In this document: in pieces, positions 27,501 to 34,969 of the stretch | Layout: each line of letters opens with the position of its first letter | Position numbering within the stretch: position 1 is the first letter of the stretch | Source of the DNA: Phaseolus vulgaris | Lineage: Eukaryota > Streptophyta > Magnoliopsida > Fabales > Fabaceae | Assembly: GCF_000499845.2 (NCBI RefSeq) | Contig: NC_023757.2 | Span: 2,700,118 to 2,764,117, forward strand | Direction: 5' to 3' | DNA length: 64,000 nt | Made by a program: the position numbers and the translations under genes | Notes under the pieces: model-generated | What the model saw: the letters and a program-made list of their open reading frames with translations, nothing else | Told to the model about the DNA's origin: nothing | Databases searched by the model: none

Positions 27501-27600
27501 CAACTGGACAACGTTAACAGCTGATGGCAGTCCAGCTGCACAGTTCGAGCATACGATTTTGATAACTAAGACTGGAGCCGAAATTTTGACTACATGTTGA
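6566..27600 (+). CDS. MAP1B: Methionine aminopeptidase type I, plastid (MAP1B-like), 10 exons
   Basis: This metalloprotease removes the initiator methionine from new proteins, here most likely those made in plastids. Exons: 6566-6701, 6798-6879, 8711-8948, 16525-16686, 16779-16820, 18129-18200, 18404-18483, 22210-22307, 24208-24255 and 27455-27600. All junctions are GT-AG and in phase. They give 1,104 nt (367 aa), close to my recollection of about 369 aa for Arabidopsis MAP1B. The first ~70 residues are Ser/Pro-rich and resemble a transit peptide. The five metal ligands of the M24A family are present (D214, D225, H288, E320, E351), as is the catalytic H197 in CMCHGIPD. The start is the first ATG, directly ahead of the transit-like peptide. 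The gene spans 21 kb because several introns hold retroelements, but no exon is interrupted. MAP1C and MAP1D are the alternatives; the neighbouring AOC and WIP6 genes favour the MAP1B locus. Expression cannot be judged from sequence. Confidence 0.93.
7380..7731 (+). mobile_element. Solo LTR of a Copia-type element in MAP1B intron 2
   Basis: About 352 bp begin TGAAGAGG and end CCCCAACA. The stretch has a promoter-like 'tatataaaggg' (about 7445-7455) and the R/U5 block 'ccatggacataggcat...gccgagctgtgtaaatt' that is common in plant Copia LTRs. No internal coding region or second LTR is adjacent, so it looks like the product of LTR-LTR recombination. No target duplication was seen, and the left boundary is uncertain. 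Confidence 0.5.
9230..10300. other. MAP1B intron 3, unclassified part with a short acidic ORF
   Basis: On the minus strand, 9869-10111 encodes 80 aa with an acidic N-terminal half ([15 protein letters not shown]). I do not recognise it. It has no partner exons and may be the tail of a decayed transposase. The remainder is AT-rich with no further signal. Confidence 0.3.
10440..11800. mobile_element. Degenerate retroelement-like non-coding block in MAP1B intron 3
   Basis: It contains a repeat related to 5810-6160 (at about 10530-10850), two imperfect units starting 'ctaggagagagagc' and 'ctaggagagaaagt' (11180-11310), the tandem array at 11354-11655, and an LTR-U5-like tail 'ggatgtagtctgtgcgac' followed by 'ataaattattg' (11710-11755). 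Together these suggest a decayed LTR or internal non-coding region of a large retrotransposon. No coding domain was found, so the class is open. Confidence 0.4.
11354..11655 (+). repeat. Degenerate tandem repeat, about eight units of 35-42 bp
   Basis: The units follow the pattern 'ttagccaggagtggct', then a variable 8-14 nt, then 'aaagaatactca'. Eight consecutive units can be read with substitutions and small indels. The array lies in the retroelement-like block of intron 3 and does not encode anything evident. Confidence 0.65.
12717..16340 (+). mobile_element. Degenerate Ty1/Copia retrotransposon in MAP1B intron 3, sense to the gene
   Basis: A PBS-like TGGTATCTAGAACC lies at 12717. Polyprotein fragments then appear in Copia order: zinc knuckle and protease remnants (13200-13560), an integrase fragment with [12 protein letters not shown] (13920-14040), RT pieces with [20 protein letters not shown] (about 15186-15250), the RT/connection segment [16 protein letters not shown] (15382-15621), and RNase H with [20 protein letters not shown] (about 16025-16080). 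Stops and frameshifts are frequent, so it is a dead copy. The LTRs were not delimited. The gene's exon 4 begins 185 bp further on. Confidence 0.8.
16930..17780. repeat. Direct repeat pair with LTR-like sequence in MAP1B intron 5
   Basis: About 140 bp at 16930-17072 recur at 17640-17778, sharing 'gatatttggagca', 'gattcctctcttgc', 'gagctctgctctctgg' and 'tgtatcatt'. The interval between them has LTR-like features near its end: 'ctctatatatatgtcc' and 'gttcaataaagatc' (about 17560-17610). This is probably a short or internally deleted LTR element. Its class and exact ends are unresolved. Confidence 0.5.
18540..18831 (-). repeat. 3' LTR of the antisense Copia element
   Basis: It aligns over about 270 bp with 21498-21787, for example 'ggaattacttttctt', 'actcctaatcccaatcc', 'acaaacaaatctatattta' and 'tatccaatcaatc'. 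The end near 18540 has diverged, so that limit is approximate. Confidence 0.7.
21498..21787 (-). repeat. 5' LTR of the antisense Copia element
   Basis: It pairs with 18540-18831. On the minus strand its end is followed, one base later, by the PBS-like GGTATCAAAGC. Many substitutions and small indels separate the two LTRs. Confidence 0.7.
22308..24207 (+). other. MAP1B intron 8, no recognisable element
   Basis: This is a 1.9-kb AT-rich intron. It includes a run of imperfect 'aaaccagttt' words near 23400-23480. No coding remnant or terminal repeat was recognised. Confidence 0.5.
24630..25990 (+). mobile_element. Ty3/Gypsy gag remnant in MAP1B intron 9
   Basis: Translated fragments match a Gypsy-type gag: [14 protein letters not shown] (about 24920-24960), then [19 protein letters not shown], then [10 protein letters not shown]. 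After the TRIM insertion the remnant continues with a proline/lysine-rich linker (25593-25781) and a CCHC-like [15 protein letters not shown] (25770-25820). Several in-frame stops make it non-functional. Sense to the host gene. Confidence 0.7.
25272..25537 (+). mobile_element. TRIM element, internally deleted, nested in the Gypsy gag remnant
   Basis: Two direct repeats begin TGTTGGAGATCCCACATCG. The first (25272 to about 25382) lacks its 3' end; the second (25417-25537) is a full 121 bp ending CGTAACA. Only about 35 bp separate them, ending in the polypurine-like GGCGTGAGGGGGGTG. The whole is flanked by a perfect 5-bp duplication TTAGG (25267-25271 and 25538-25542), as expected for an LTR element. 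The PBS has been lost in the internal deletion. Confidence 0.85.
25989..26080 (+). mobile_element. Diverged TRIM solo-LTR fragment
   Basis: It carries TATTGGAGATCCCACACTG, then 'gttgagttaagtttaaagtcc', in the same order as in the TRIM LTR at 25417-25537, with more substitutions and a shorter middle. A single copy is present, so it is a solo LTR or fragment. Confidence 0.6.
26090..27454 (+). other. Distal part of MAP1B intron 9
   Basis: The first ~130 bp look like an LTR promoter end ('ttctctatataaacataacc', 26170-26190). The remainder to exon 10 is unassigned AT-rich intron. Confidence 0.4.
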
Positions 27601-27972
27601 TACGGTAATTGTGCTTTTGATTTGCATTCACCATGTTATGTAATGTGAGTAGAGTTTGTGTCTAGATTGTAAATATGTGCCTTGAAATCAATTTACTTCT
27701 GGAAGATTATGCTCAGGCAACTAAAAATTGCCTTGCAAAGCTGCAATATCAAATTCTCTAGTGCATAAGTTTTCTTCTATGATGGCACCAGTTTAGAGAC
27801 ACACATTAAGTACGAAGTTGTGACACGATGCATTCAGAGTTCTCTCTTTCTCAGATAACTGTTCGCTACCAACTGTTTAATTTTATGTTTGGAAGTTATC
27901 GGAAAGAGTTTAGCTGAGTTTTCATATGAAGTGGTGGACATTATCCATGGGACTACTTGATAAATCTGTTGT

Positions 27973-28566
27973 GATTGCTTCTTCCTACATCTCCATATGT
28001 TCTTTTGCCACTCACAAACAAAACCTGAAAATATCTTTTTATCCTTCTTGTGTCATCCTCATAGATTTATGAAATCTAGAAGTAATTTAAAAAATTATAT
28101 ATATTCTGGATTACATAATCTAGAAGCTAATATCAGATTTGGGAATAGCTTATGGATTATGTAATCCAGAATATATTTTTAAAAAATGGTATTCTGGATT
28201 ACATACTCTGGAAATAGCTTCCAAATTATGTAATCTGTAATATATTTTAAAAAAATGATATTTTGGATTATATAATCTGAAAGTCTTTTCTGGATTTGAG
28301 AGTAGTTTCCGGACTATATAATCCAAATTACATAATTTGGAAACTACTCTTAAATTTAGAAAATATTTTCCGATTATACAATGTAGAAACTAATCATGCA
28401 TCTGAACAAAGGCTTCATGATTACATAATCGAAAAACTAATTACGAATCTGAAAAAAAGACTTATGGATTACGTAATTCAGAATATTACAAAAAAAAGGT
28501 CTTTTTGGAATACACAAATTTATGAAGGTGAGAGAAGATGACATGTTAGTGCAGAAAGAAACAGTC
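27973..28566. mobile_element. Mutator-type MITE, copy A (594 bp)
   Basis: Its ends are inverted: left GATTGCTTCTTCCTACATC, right (as complement) GACTGTTTCTTTCTGCAC. A perfect 9-bp duplication ATCTGTTGT flanks it (27964-27972 and 28567-28575), the size made by Mutator-like transposases. The interior is a series of about nine imperfect copies of the palindrome GGATTATGTAATCC. It has no coding capacity. It lies about 370 bp downstream of the MAP1B stop. Confidence 0.85.
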
Positions 28567-28654
28567 ATCTGTTGTATTCTAGATGTGGAATCACGAGTTA
28601 AATTTCAGATTCATATATGGAGAAACTTAGATTTAGCAAAAGCTCAATCAAATT

Positions 28655-28775
28655 TGTTACAAAATGGACTTTAAGCCTAACTCAACCCCATAAAATCGGT
28701 TCAATGAGATGAGGTTTGCACCCACTTATATACTATGAAAGGCTCTAATCTCTAGTCGATGTGGGATCTCCAACA
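28655..28775 (-). repeat. 3' LTR of the chimeric TRIM/Copia element
   Basis: 121 bp, differing from 30327-30447 at three positions that I can see, all transitions. It matches the TRIM LTRs in MAP1B intron 9. Confidence 0.85.
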
Positions 28776-30326
28776 CACCCCCGTCACGCCGAGACTGCCA
28801 ACTCGTGCGTGGGATTATATATTTTGGGTGGTCCAATAGCGGCCCGATAGCGGGTGGCACGATAGGCCCAACACAAACACTCGCTAGGATAGGCTCGAAA
28901 TGGCTCTGATACCAATCCAGAAGACTCCCCCTGAGCAACAAAATCGGGAGGTTGCTCCATATAAATTTCTTCCTGTAAATCCCCATTAAGAAAAGCATTT
29001 TTAACATCCAGTTGATAAAGAGGCCATTGTTGAAGAGCAGCCATAGCTATGAATAAGCGAACAGAGGCCATCTTTGCTACTAGAGAAAAAGTATCACCAT
29101 AGTCTAAACCAAAAATTTGGGTATAACCCTTAGCCACAAGACGAGCTTTGAGACGATCAATAGTACCATCAGGACCAACTTTGATAGCAAAAATCCACCT
29201 GCAACCAACAACAGATTTCCTAGATGGTAAAGGAACAAGTTCCCAAGTTCCATTATTCTGAAGCGCATTCATTTCATCAAGCATGGCCTGACGCCAACCA
29301 GGATGGGCTAAGGCATCACCTACAGATTTTGGAATGGATACAGAAGAAATAGACGAAAGGCAGGTATAAAAGGGTTGAGATAGTCTATGGTAACTCAAAG
29401 CAGTATAATGTGGAGAGGGATTACGAGTAGAACGTATACCTTTACGGATAGCAATAGGAAGATCAGGTTCAACAGTCGGAGGTTCAACTATAGGAGCCGG
29501 AGGGGGATGAGGTGTTGGCACCAGAATAGAGTCTGCTGATGGACAATGAGACGGTTGACGACGACTATACACCTGAAGAGTTGGCGGCGGTGGTGAATTG
29601 TTAGGTGCACTAGGCACAACAAGAGGAATATTAACTTGATTAGATGAAGAAATTGAAGGAGAAGGACAAGACTTAAAGTAAAGGGAAGATTCACTGAAGG
29701 TGACATCTGCTGAAATAAAATAACGGTTTAAAGACGGTGAGTATCATTGGTGTATAATAATTTTGCTTGTTCCCAAACTTCTGAACATGTTTCATAGGTA
29801 CGAAAAATTTGTTTTAAAGATGAGTGAATGGTCGATTTGATAACAATGCATAATTGAGCATCAATTTTCGACCAACGAACAACCTCATTTTCAGCAAGAG
29901 TAGGATGAGTAAGATGATCAACATAACCTTGACTCTTAAGCCATAATTTAATATCTGATGCCCAAGTGTCATAATTGGTTCCATCCAATTTGTCAATGGA
30001 AAGATGAACATTGACGTAATTAGTATAAATAGATGAATCCAGCATAATGACGGAAGAAGAAGCCATAGTGGCAGCGGAAGCGGAAGAAGCCATAAAAGAT
30101 AAGGACAAATCCAGTCACCGGTTAATTGGCGGGAGCAACAAAGATGAAGGCTCCGACAGCGATTCCGGCGAGATTCCGGCGGTGTCTCCGGCGAAGTTCC
30201 GGTGAAGGTCCGGCGAAGGTCCGGCGAGACAGTGGGGGGGTGGCTGGAAAATTCCAGTGAATAGTGGATTCACCAATAAAAATTGAACCCTAAACCTTAA
30301 ACTCTAACCTTATGCTCTAGATACCA

Positions 30327-30447
30327 TGTTACAAAGTGGACTTTAAGCCTAACTCAACCCCATAAAACCGGCTCAATGAGATGAGGTTTGCACCCACTTA
30401 TATACTATGAAAGGCTCTAATCTCTAGTCGATGTGGGATCTCCAACA
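30327..30447 (-). repeat. 5' LTR of the chimeric TRIM/Copia element
   Basis: 121 bp, followed in element sense directly by TGGTATCTAGAGC, a primer-binding site with one extra base. Confidence 0.85.
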
Positions 30448-30537
30448 AAATTAATAAAAAACTATGTTCGTTTTGCCATTCAGTAATAATCTCGAGGCTC
30501 AATCCTAAGAAATGTACAGGCTTGCATAAATTATGGT

Positions 30538-30885
30538 GACTGTTTCTTCCTGCACCTCCATAAATTTTTGAATTTCTAAAAATGTTTCTCTATAATATTC
30601 TGGATTATGTAATCCGGAAGTCATTTTTCAAATTAGTAATTAGCTTTCGGATTATATAATCCAAAAACTTTTTTTCCAGATGCATGATTACTTTCTGGAT
30701 TACATAATCTGGAAGTTTTATTTAGTTTTTGGATTATGTAATCTGGAAGTCTTTTTTCAAATGAGTTTCTGGATTATATAATCTGAAAATTACTCTATGG
30801 GGGTGACACGAGAAGGATAAAAGTGTATTTTATGTTGTGTATGGAGGTGGCAGAAGAAGATACGAAGGTGCAGGAAGAAATAGTC
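30538..30885. mobile_element. Mutator-type MITE, copy B (348 bp)
   Basis: The ends are GACTGTTTCTTCCTGCACC and, as complement, GACTATTTCTTCCTGCACC. A perfect 9-bp duplication AATTATGGT flanks it (30529-30537 and 30886-30894). Like copy A, the interior carries repeated palindromes of the GGATTATGTAATCC type. Confidence 0.9.
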
Positions 30886-30912
30886 AATTATGGTACCTTT
30901 TAAACGTATGGA

Positions 30913-31469
30913 GGCTTCTTCTTCCTGCACCCCCACAATTTTCTAAATCTCGAAACTGGCCTTAATCTTTTATTTGAAAAAGGACACCATGGTCACCGGA
31001 AATAGGGATCTGGGAGTGTGCTACAGATTCATCAATCTGGAACTCAATATTTTTTTTCCAAATGAGGTGTTTCGGAAGCAATTTTTGCATAAATTATTGA
31101 TTTCCAGAATGTTGAATCCAGAAGTCTGATTCTGTTACAGATTTGTGGATCCGGAATGCTTTTTTTTTGAATTATGGATTTCTGAATCCATAATAGATAT
31201 TTCTGTTATGGATTGGTGGATCCAGAATGCTTTTTTTGAATGGTGGATTTTTGAAGGTGAAATGCATATTTTAAATTACGGATTGGTAGATTCGAAATTT
31301 TACCAGAAAGGGCTAATTCAAAATTTTTCTAGATTCCATAATCCATAATGCAAAAAAATAAATACAGGTGCATTTTAGGATTTTTAAAAAATAATTGGGA
31401 CAATTTCGTCTTTGCATTACATTGTGGGGGTGCAGGAAAAAAAATGTAGGGGTGCAGGAAGAAACTGCC
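30913..31469. mobile_element. Mutator-type MITE, copy C (557 bp), in the AOC upstream region
   Basis: The left end is GGCTTCTTCTTCCTGCACC; the right end, as complement, is GGCAGTTTCTTCCTGCACC. A 9-bp duplication with one mismatch flanks it (ACGTATGGA at 30904-30912, ACGTATCGA at 31470-31478). Near the right end the 'gggggtgcaggaa' terminus occurs twice in tandem. Its right edge is about 545 bp before the AOC start codon. Confidence 0.85.
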
Positions 31470-31685
31470 ACGTATCGAATGGGAATTGGGTTGGAATATG
31501 TTAATACGAGCTTTACTATAAATTCCGTATATTGTTTAACAACAACTAATGACGACCAGCTTCGCATGAAACCAAAATTCTTTACATTTTGTTATATTTT
31601 TAACTAAAAGACAAAGCCAGGTGATGTGTCGTGTGATGTTTTACGTAAGGAATTTTATATATATTAAAATATAGAATAGCAGCCA

Positions 31686-31691
31686 AACGTG
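31686..31691 (+). promoter_or_regulatory. T/G-box (AACGTG) upstream of AOC
   Basis: AACGTG is a known binding motif for MYC2-type bHLH factors of jasmonate signalling. This copy is about 325 bp before the AOC start codon. A six-base motif occurs often by chance, so its function is only inferred from the gene it precedes. Confidence 0.3.
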
Positions 31692-32015
31692 TGAAATGGT
31701 TTAAATTTTATTTTATATCTACTAGTAAATATTTTTTAGCAGATTAGTTTAGGAAGAAAGATCGCAGCAAATGCCTAAGTTTTTTTTATTTTATATTTGA
31801 GGAAAAGGATGAGGGAAAGAAAATTGATGTAGATGGTAAAAGGAAAAACTCCTAATTAGGGAAAAGAAAGCACCGTGGGCCTCATTTTTTAACCTTACCC
31901 TCCACTTTCGTTTCACACCTCCCAAAATACACCAACCCTGTAAAAGTTAAAACAATATTATTCTATAGAATTTTCCATTTATAAAGCTCCTTTGACGAGG
32001 CATTCATCACCATCA

Positions 32016-32937
32016 ATGGCTTCCATGAGCTCTCTGAAAATGATTTCTTCCCTCAAACTCTCCCATTCAAGTTCTAGCACTACCCTTCAAACCCAAAAGA
32101 AAGTAGGTTCTAGTCTCTTTCAATCCCTCCCAACCAAAACTTTGAATTTCCCTGCTGCTCTTGTTGCTGCTACATCAAGAAGAAGTACTAACAACACCAC
32201 AATCACTGCATTCTTCTTCAACAACCAAAAGCAGCATCAAGATTCTAAAAAACCAGGTAAGTGCTTTTCTGATCCCTTATGTATAAACAAATTTCAATGA
32301 CATAGGTAAAAAATCACAAGTTTCCCTCTTAGTAACCTCTTTGAGTAGCATTTTGTAACCATAATTTGTAGAGAGCTAGCATTCCTCACAAACGATTTTG
32401 TTCATTTATGTAGCCAAAGTTCAAGAACTGTTTGTCTATGAGATCAATGAAAGGGACAGAGGCAGTCCAGCATTCCTGAGGCTAAGCCAGAAGCCTGTGA
32501 ACTCTCTAGGAGATTTAGTGCCTTTCAGCAACAAGATATACTCTGGAAACTTGGAAAAGAGATTAGGGATAACTGCAGGCTTATGTGTGCTCATTCAGCA
32601 TGTTCCTGAGAAAAAAGGTGACAGATATGAGGCCATTTACAGCTTCTACTTTGGAGACTATGGCCATATATCTGTGCAAGGAGCTTATCTCACATACCAA
32701 GACACATATCTGGCTGTTACAGGAGGCTCTGGAATCTTTGAAGGTGTGTCTGGACAAGTGAAACTCCATCAACTTGTGTTCCCATTCAAGTTGTTCTACA
32801 CCTTCTACTTGAATGGTATTCCTGATTTGCCTGCTGATCTACTTGGGAAGCCTGTTGAACCTTCACCAAAAGTTGAGCCATCTCCAGCTGCTAAGGCTGC
32901 TGAGCCTCAAGCCTGCATACCAAACTTCACCAATTGA
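32016..32937 (+). CDS. AOC: Allene oxide cyclase, chloroplast, 2 exons
   Basis: This enzyme cyclises the allene oxide of 13-hydroperoxylinolenic acid to cis-(+)-OPDA, the stereospecific step of jasmonate synthesis in plastids. Exons 32016-32256 and 32414-32937 join in phase (GT-AG) to 254 aa, the usual length. Residues 1 to about 78 are rich in Ser, Thr and basic residues and have transit-peptide character; the eight-stranded barrel domain starts near A81. Residues aligned with the Arabidopsis AOC2 pocket are all present: E90, N92, S98, P99, V116, F118, N120 and C138. The protein ends ...PNFTN after a Pro/Ala/Glu-rich linker. The start is the first ATG that precedes a transit peptide; a longer frame begins only at TTG. 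Two TGA codons stand in tandem at the end. Its position next to MAP1B suits the Arabidopsis AOC4 locus, but a paralogue number cannot be assigned. Confidence 0.96.
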
Positions 32938-32994
32938 TGATCCAACTCAGCCCTTTCCTTTTCCTTAAAACTTTAATTTTGCATTTGGTCCCAG

Positions 32995-33000
32995 AATAAA
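32995..33000 (+). terminator. Poly(A) signal candidate for AOC
   Basis: A canonical AATAAA lies 58 bp after the AOC stop codon, a plausible near-upstream polyadenylation element. Confidence 0.5.
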
Positions 33001-34358
33001 GTCTTGGTGTTGCATATTTTCTATATCATTGAATCTTCTATGTTGGACTAGAGGTTGCAGATGTATTAGGTGAAACATAATTGGAGTTTCATTTGTGCTC
33101 ATAATTGGGGAGGCTAGTCTTGAAACAACAGTTTGATCATGAGTTCAAATTTGAAAACAAAATCTCTTTCTACATGTAAAGATACTACATACAATGATCC
33201 TTCTATATACTTTCAAATGCTGAGGAATCTTCTGACATCTATTACTTTTAGTTTTCTTTGCCTGAAGTTGTTAAGACTAAGGAATCACTATTTGAACAGA
33301 ACATTGATTGGTATTTCAACCCTGTTTGCCATTAAATTAATCAAAGGTTTCATCTATCTTCTGTGAGCCTTATGGGATGAAATTGTCACTGCACCCTTTG
33401 ATTGATAGTAACTGCAAATGCTAGAAAAATCATAGTCAAGTGAAGAAACGTGGTAGGTCACACTTTTAAATGTGGAGTGACATGTGGGTTGTGGCTGTGA
33501 AAAACAACTTCTATGAAAAGAGAAAGAAAAATGACATTGAAGATTTAAACATAGTTTATAGTTGACCATTTTATGTGGACAATTCAATCATGCTATAAAA
33601 TTCATTTAAATAGGATCCAATGTAGGTGGTCTACAAATCATAAATTTTATTTAATATATAAGACTAGACAAATGGTTGATATCATCATCTATATTAATTG
33701 GAATCTCCTTTATCCTTTGTGGTGTGTTTGGTAGAACAGTGAGTGCAAGAATAGAAATGATACAAATAAATAGTTTTATTTTGTAACAAAGGGACCCATC
33801 AAATAAAAAACACTCTTTTGACATTCCTAAATAATAATATTTTAATAATATTTGTTTTGTTTTTAATTTAAAATTCTAATATATATTATTATATTATTAT
33901 AATGGATTGTTAAGTGAATGTTATTTTTTTGGAAGAGTGTTAACAAAACTTTTTTTCTACAAATAAATATGTTTATTTTGTAAGAGATAAGAAAGAGAGT
34001 GAGTAAATCTTATTGGTATTTATTTATTCTATTTTCATCCATTTTTACTATTTCTTTTCTACTATTTTTTCGTTGGTATTATTCAATACTTCATTAATGT
34101 TTCTTTTTTCTTTTTTAAAGAAAAGAAAAAAAGTTATTTTCACTTTTCTCTAACACCACAAAACTCCTCACTTACCATTGGGCAAACATGTAAATGGAAA
34201 TATATGTATCCTCATAGGTAGGTATAAAATAAACAACTAACCCAATAGCATTCTTGATTTTAGGAAGAAAATTTAAAAAAACCCTTAACCTCTACATTCA
34301 TTCACTTATATTATTTTTCAACACCCAGAACTAAATTAATAAACGTTTATACAGAAAT
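33001..34358. other. Intergenic region downstream of AOC
   Basis: AOC 3' UTR probably extends into the first few hundred bases. The rest is AT-rich, with open frames no longer than chance and no repeat that I recognise. Confidence 0.5.
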
Positions 34359-34950
34359 TAGGGATGACAATCCGGACTGGTTCGTCCTACATAAGTATGT
34401 CCCGCATTTGAGCTGCAAAATGTGAGTTGAGTTGGCCTGCATACTGATTGTACTGGCCTGCTCTGCATGAGGGTTGATCTGCGGACTTGCGAGTCTCGCG
34501 TAAGAAATACTTTTTTTAAAAAGTAATAGAAAAAAATTTAAATATAAATTTTGAATAAATTTAATTCTTTTTTTATTTAAATGAATTAGGTAATTGTTTT
34601 CCTAGAATTACTCTCACGACACATGCTTAATAAGATATGAGTAAAACTCTGCAATGTGGAATTCAAAAACTTTCGAGGTTATAGAATTTGGAAATTAAAA
34701 TTTGTGTTTCAGATTACACAATCCATAATACAAATTTGTATTCCAGATTGTAGAATTTGGAATGGATAATTTTAGAATTTTTTAGAATGAATCTACATGA
34801 AGAAAATATGAGGATGCAGAAAGAAATTTCTAAATTTTTAAGTTATTCGAGTTATGCGAGTTAACCCACCCCACCTCGCAGTTGACCCGCACCAGATATG
34901 GATTATGCGGGATGGATCTAAACGGACCATCGGGTTGGAATAGATATGTC
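34359..34950. mobile_element. Possible hAT-like element, incomplete
   Basis: It begins TAGGGATGACAATCC, which resembles ends of plant hAT-type MITEs. Two GC-richer blocks ('gtcccgcatttgagctgc', 34400s; 'cgcagttgacccgcacc' and 'gcgggatggatctaaacgg', 34870-34925) flank an AT-rich middle holding a MITE-D-like piece. No matching right terminus was found. Confidence 0.35.
34666..34832. mobile_element. Fragment of the Mutator-type MITE family, copy D
   Basis: It has the family's interior style ('cagattacacaatccata', 'gattgtagaatttgg') and a right end 'gaggatgcagaaagaaat' like that of copies A-C. The left terminus and target duplication are missing. Confidence 0.5.
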
Positions 34951-34969
34951 TAAATCTAGACATATTCCT

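Larger units (their letters stand above)
28655..30447 (-). mobile_element. Chimeric short-LTR Copia/TRIM element (1.79 kb)
   Basis: Two 121-bp LTRs of the TRIM family (starting TGTTGGAGATCCCACATCG on the minus strand) flank it, with a perfect AAATT target duplication (28650-28654 and 30448-30452). In element order: 5' LTR, PBS-like TGGTATCTAGAGC, a Copia gag N-terminus (30108-29728, with SIDKLDGTNYDTWASDIKLW), an abrupt join to the RT region (29617 to about 28920, with [20 protein letters not shown] and [13 protein letters not shown]), a second join at 'ttctggattgg', a second canonical PBS TGGTATCAGAGCC (about 28921-28909) followed by ~130 bp of TRIM internal sequence, a polypurine-like end, and the 3' LTR. 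Protease, integrase, the RT active site and RNase H are absent, so it is non-autonomous. Confidence 0.88.

Noticed and set aside
28784..29617. 277-aa minus-strand ORF as a host gene
   Set aside because: It is Copia polyprotein (RT region) inside an element with LTRs and target duplication; its C-terminus runs into TRIM sequence.
31980..31985. TATAAA as the AOC TATA box
   Set aside because: It lies about 31 bp before the start codon, which would put transcription start at the ATG with no leader.
31992..32015. Upstream extension of AOC beginning at TTG
   Set aside because: A plant nuclear gene is expected to start at ATG; the ATG at 32016 gives the usual length and transit peptide.
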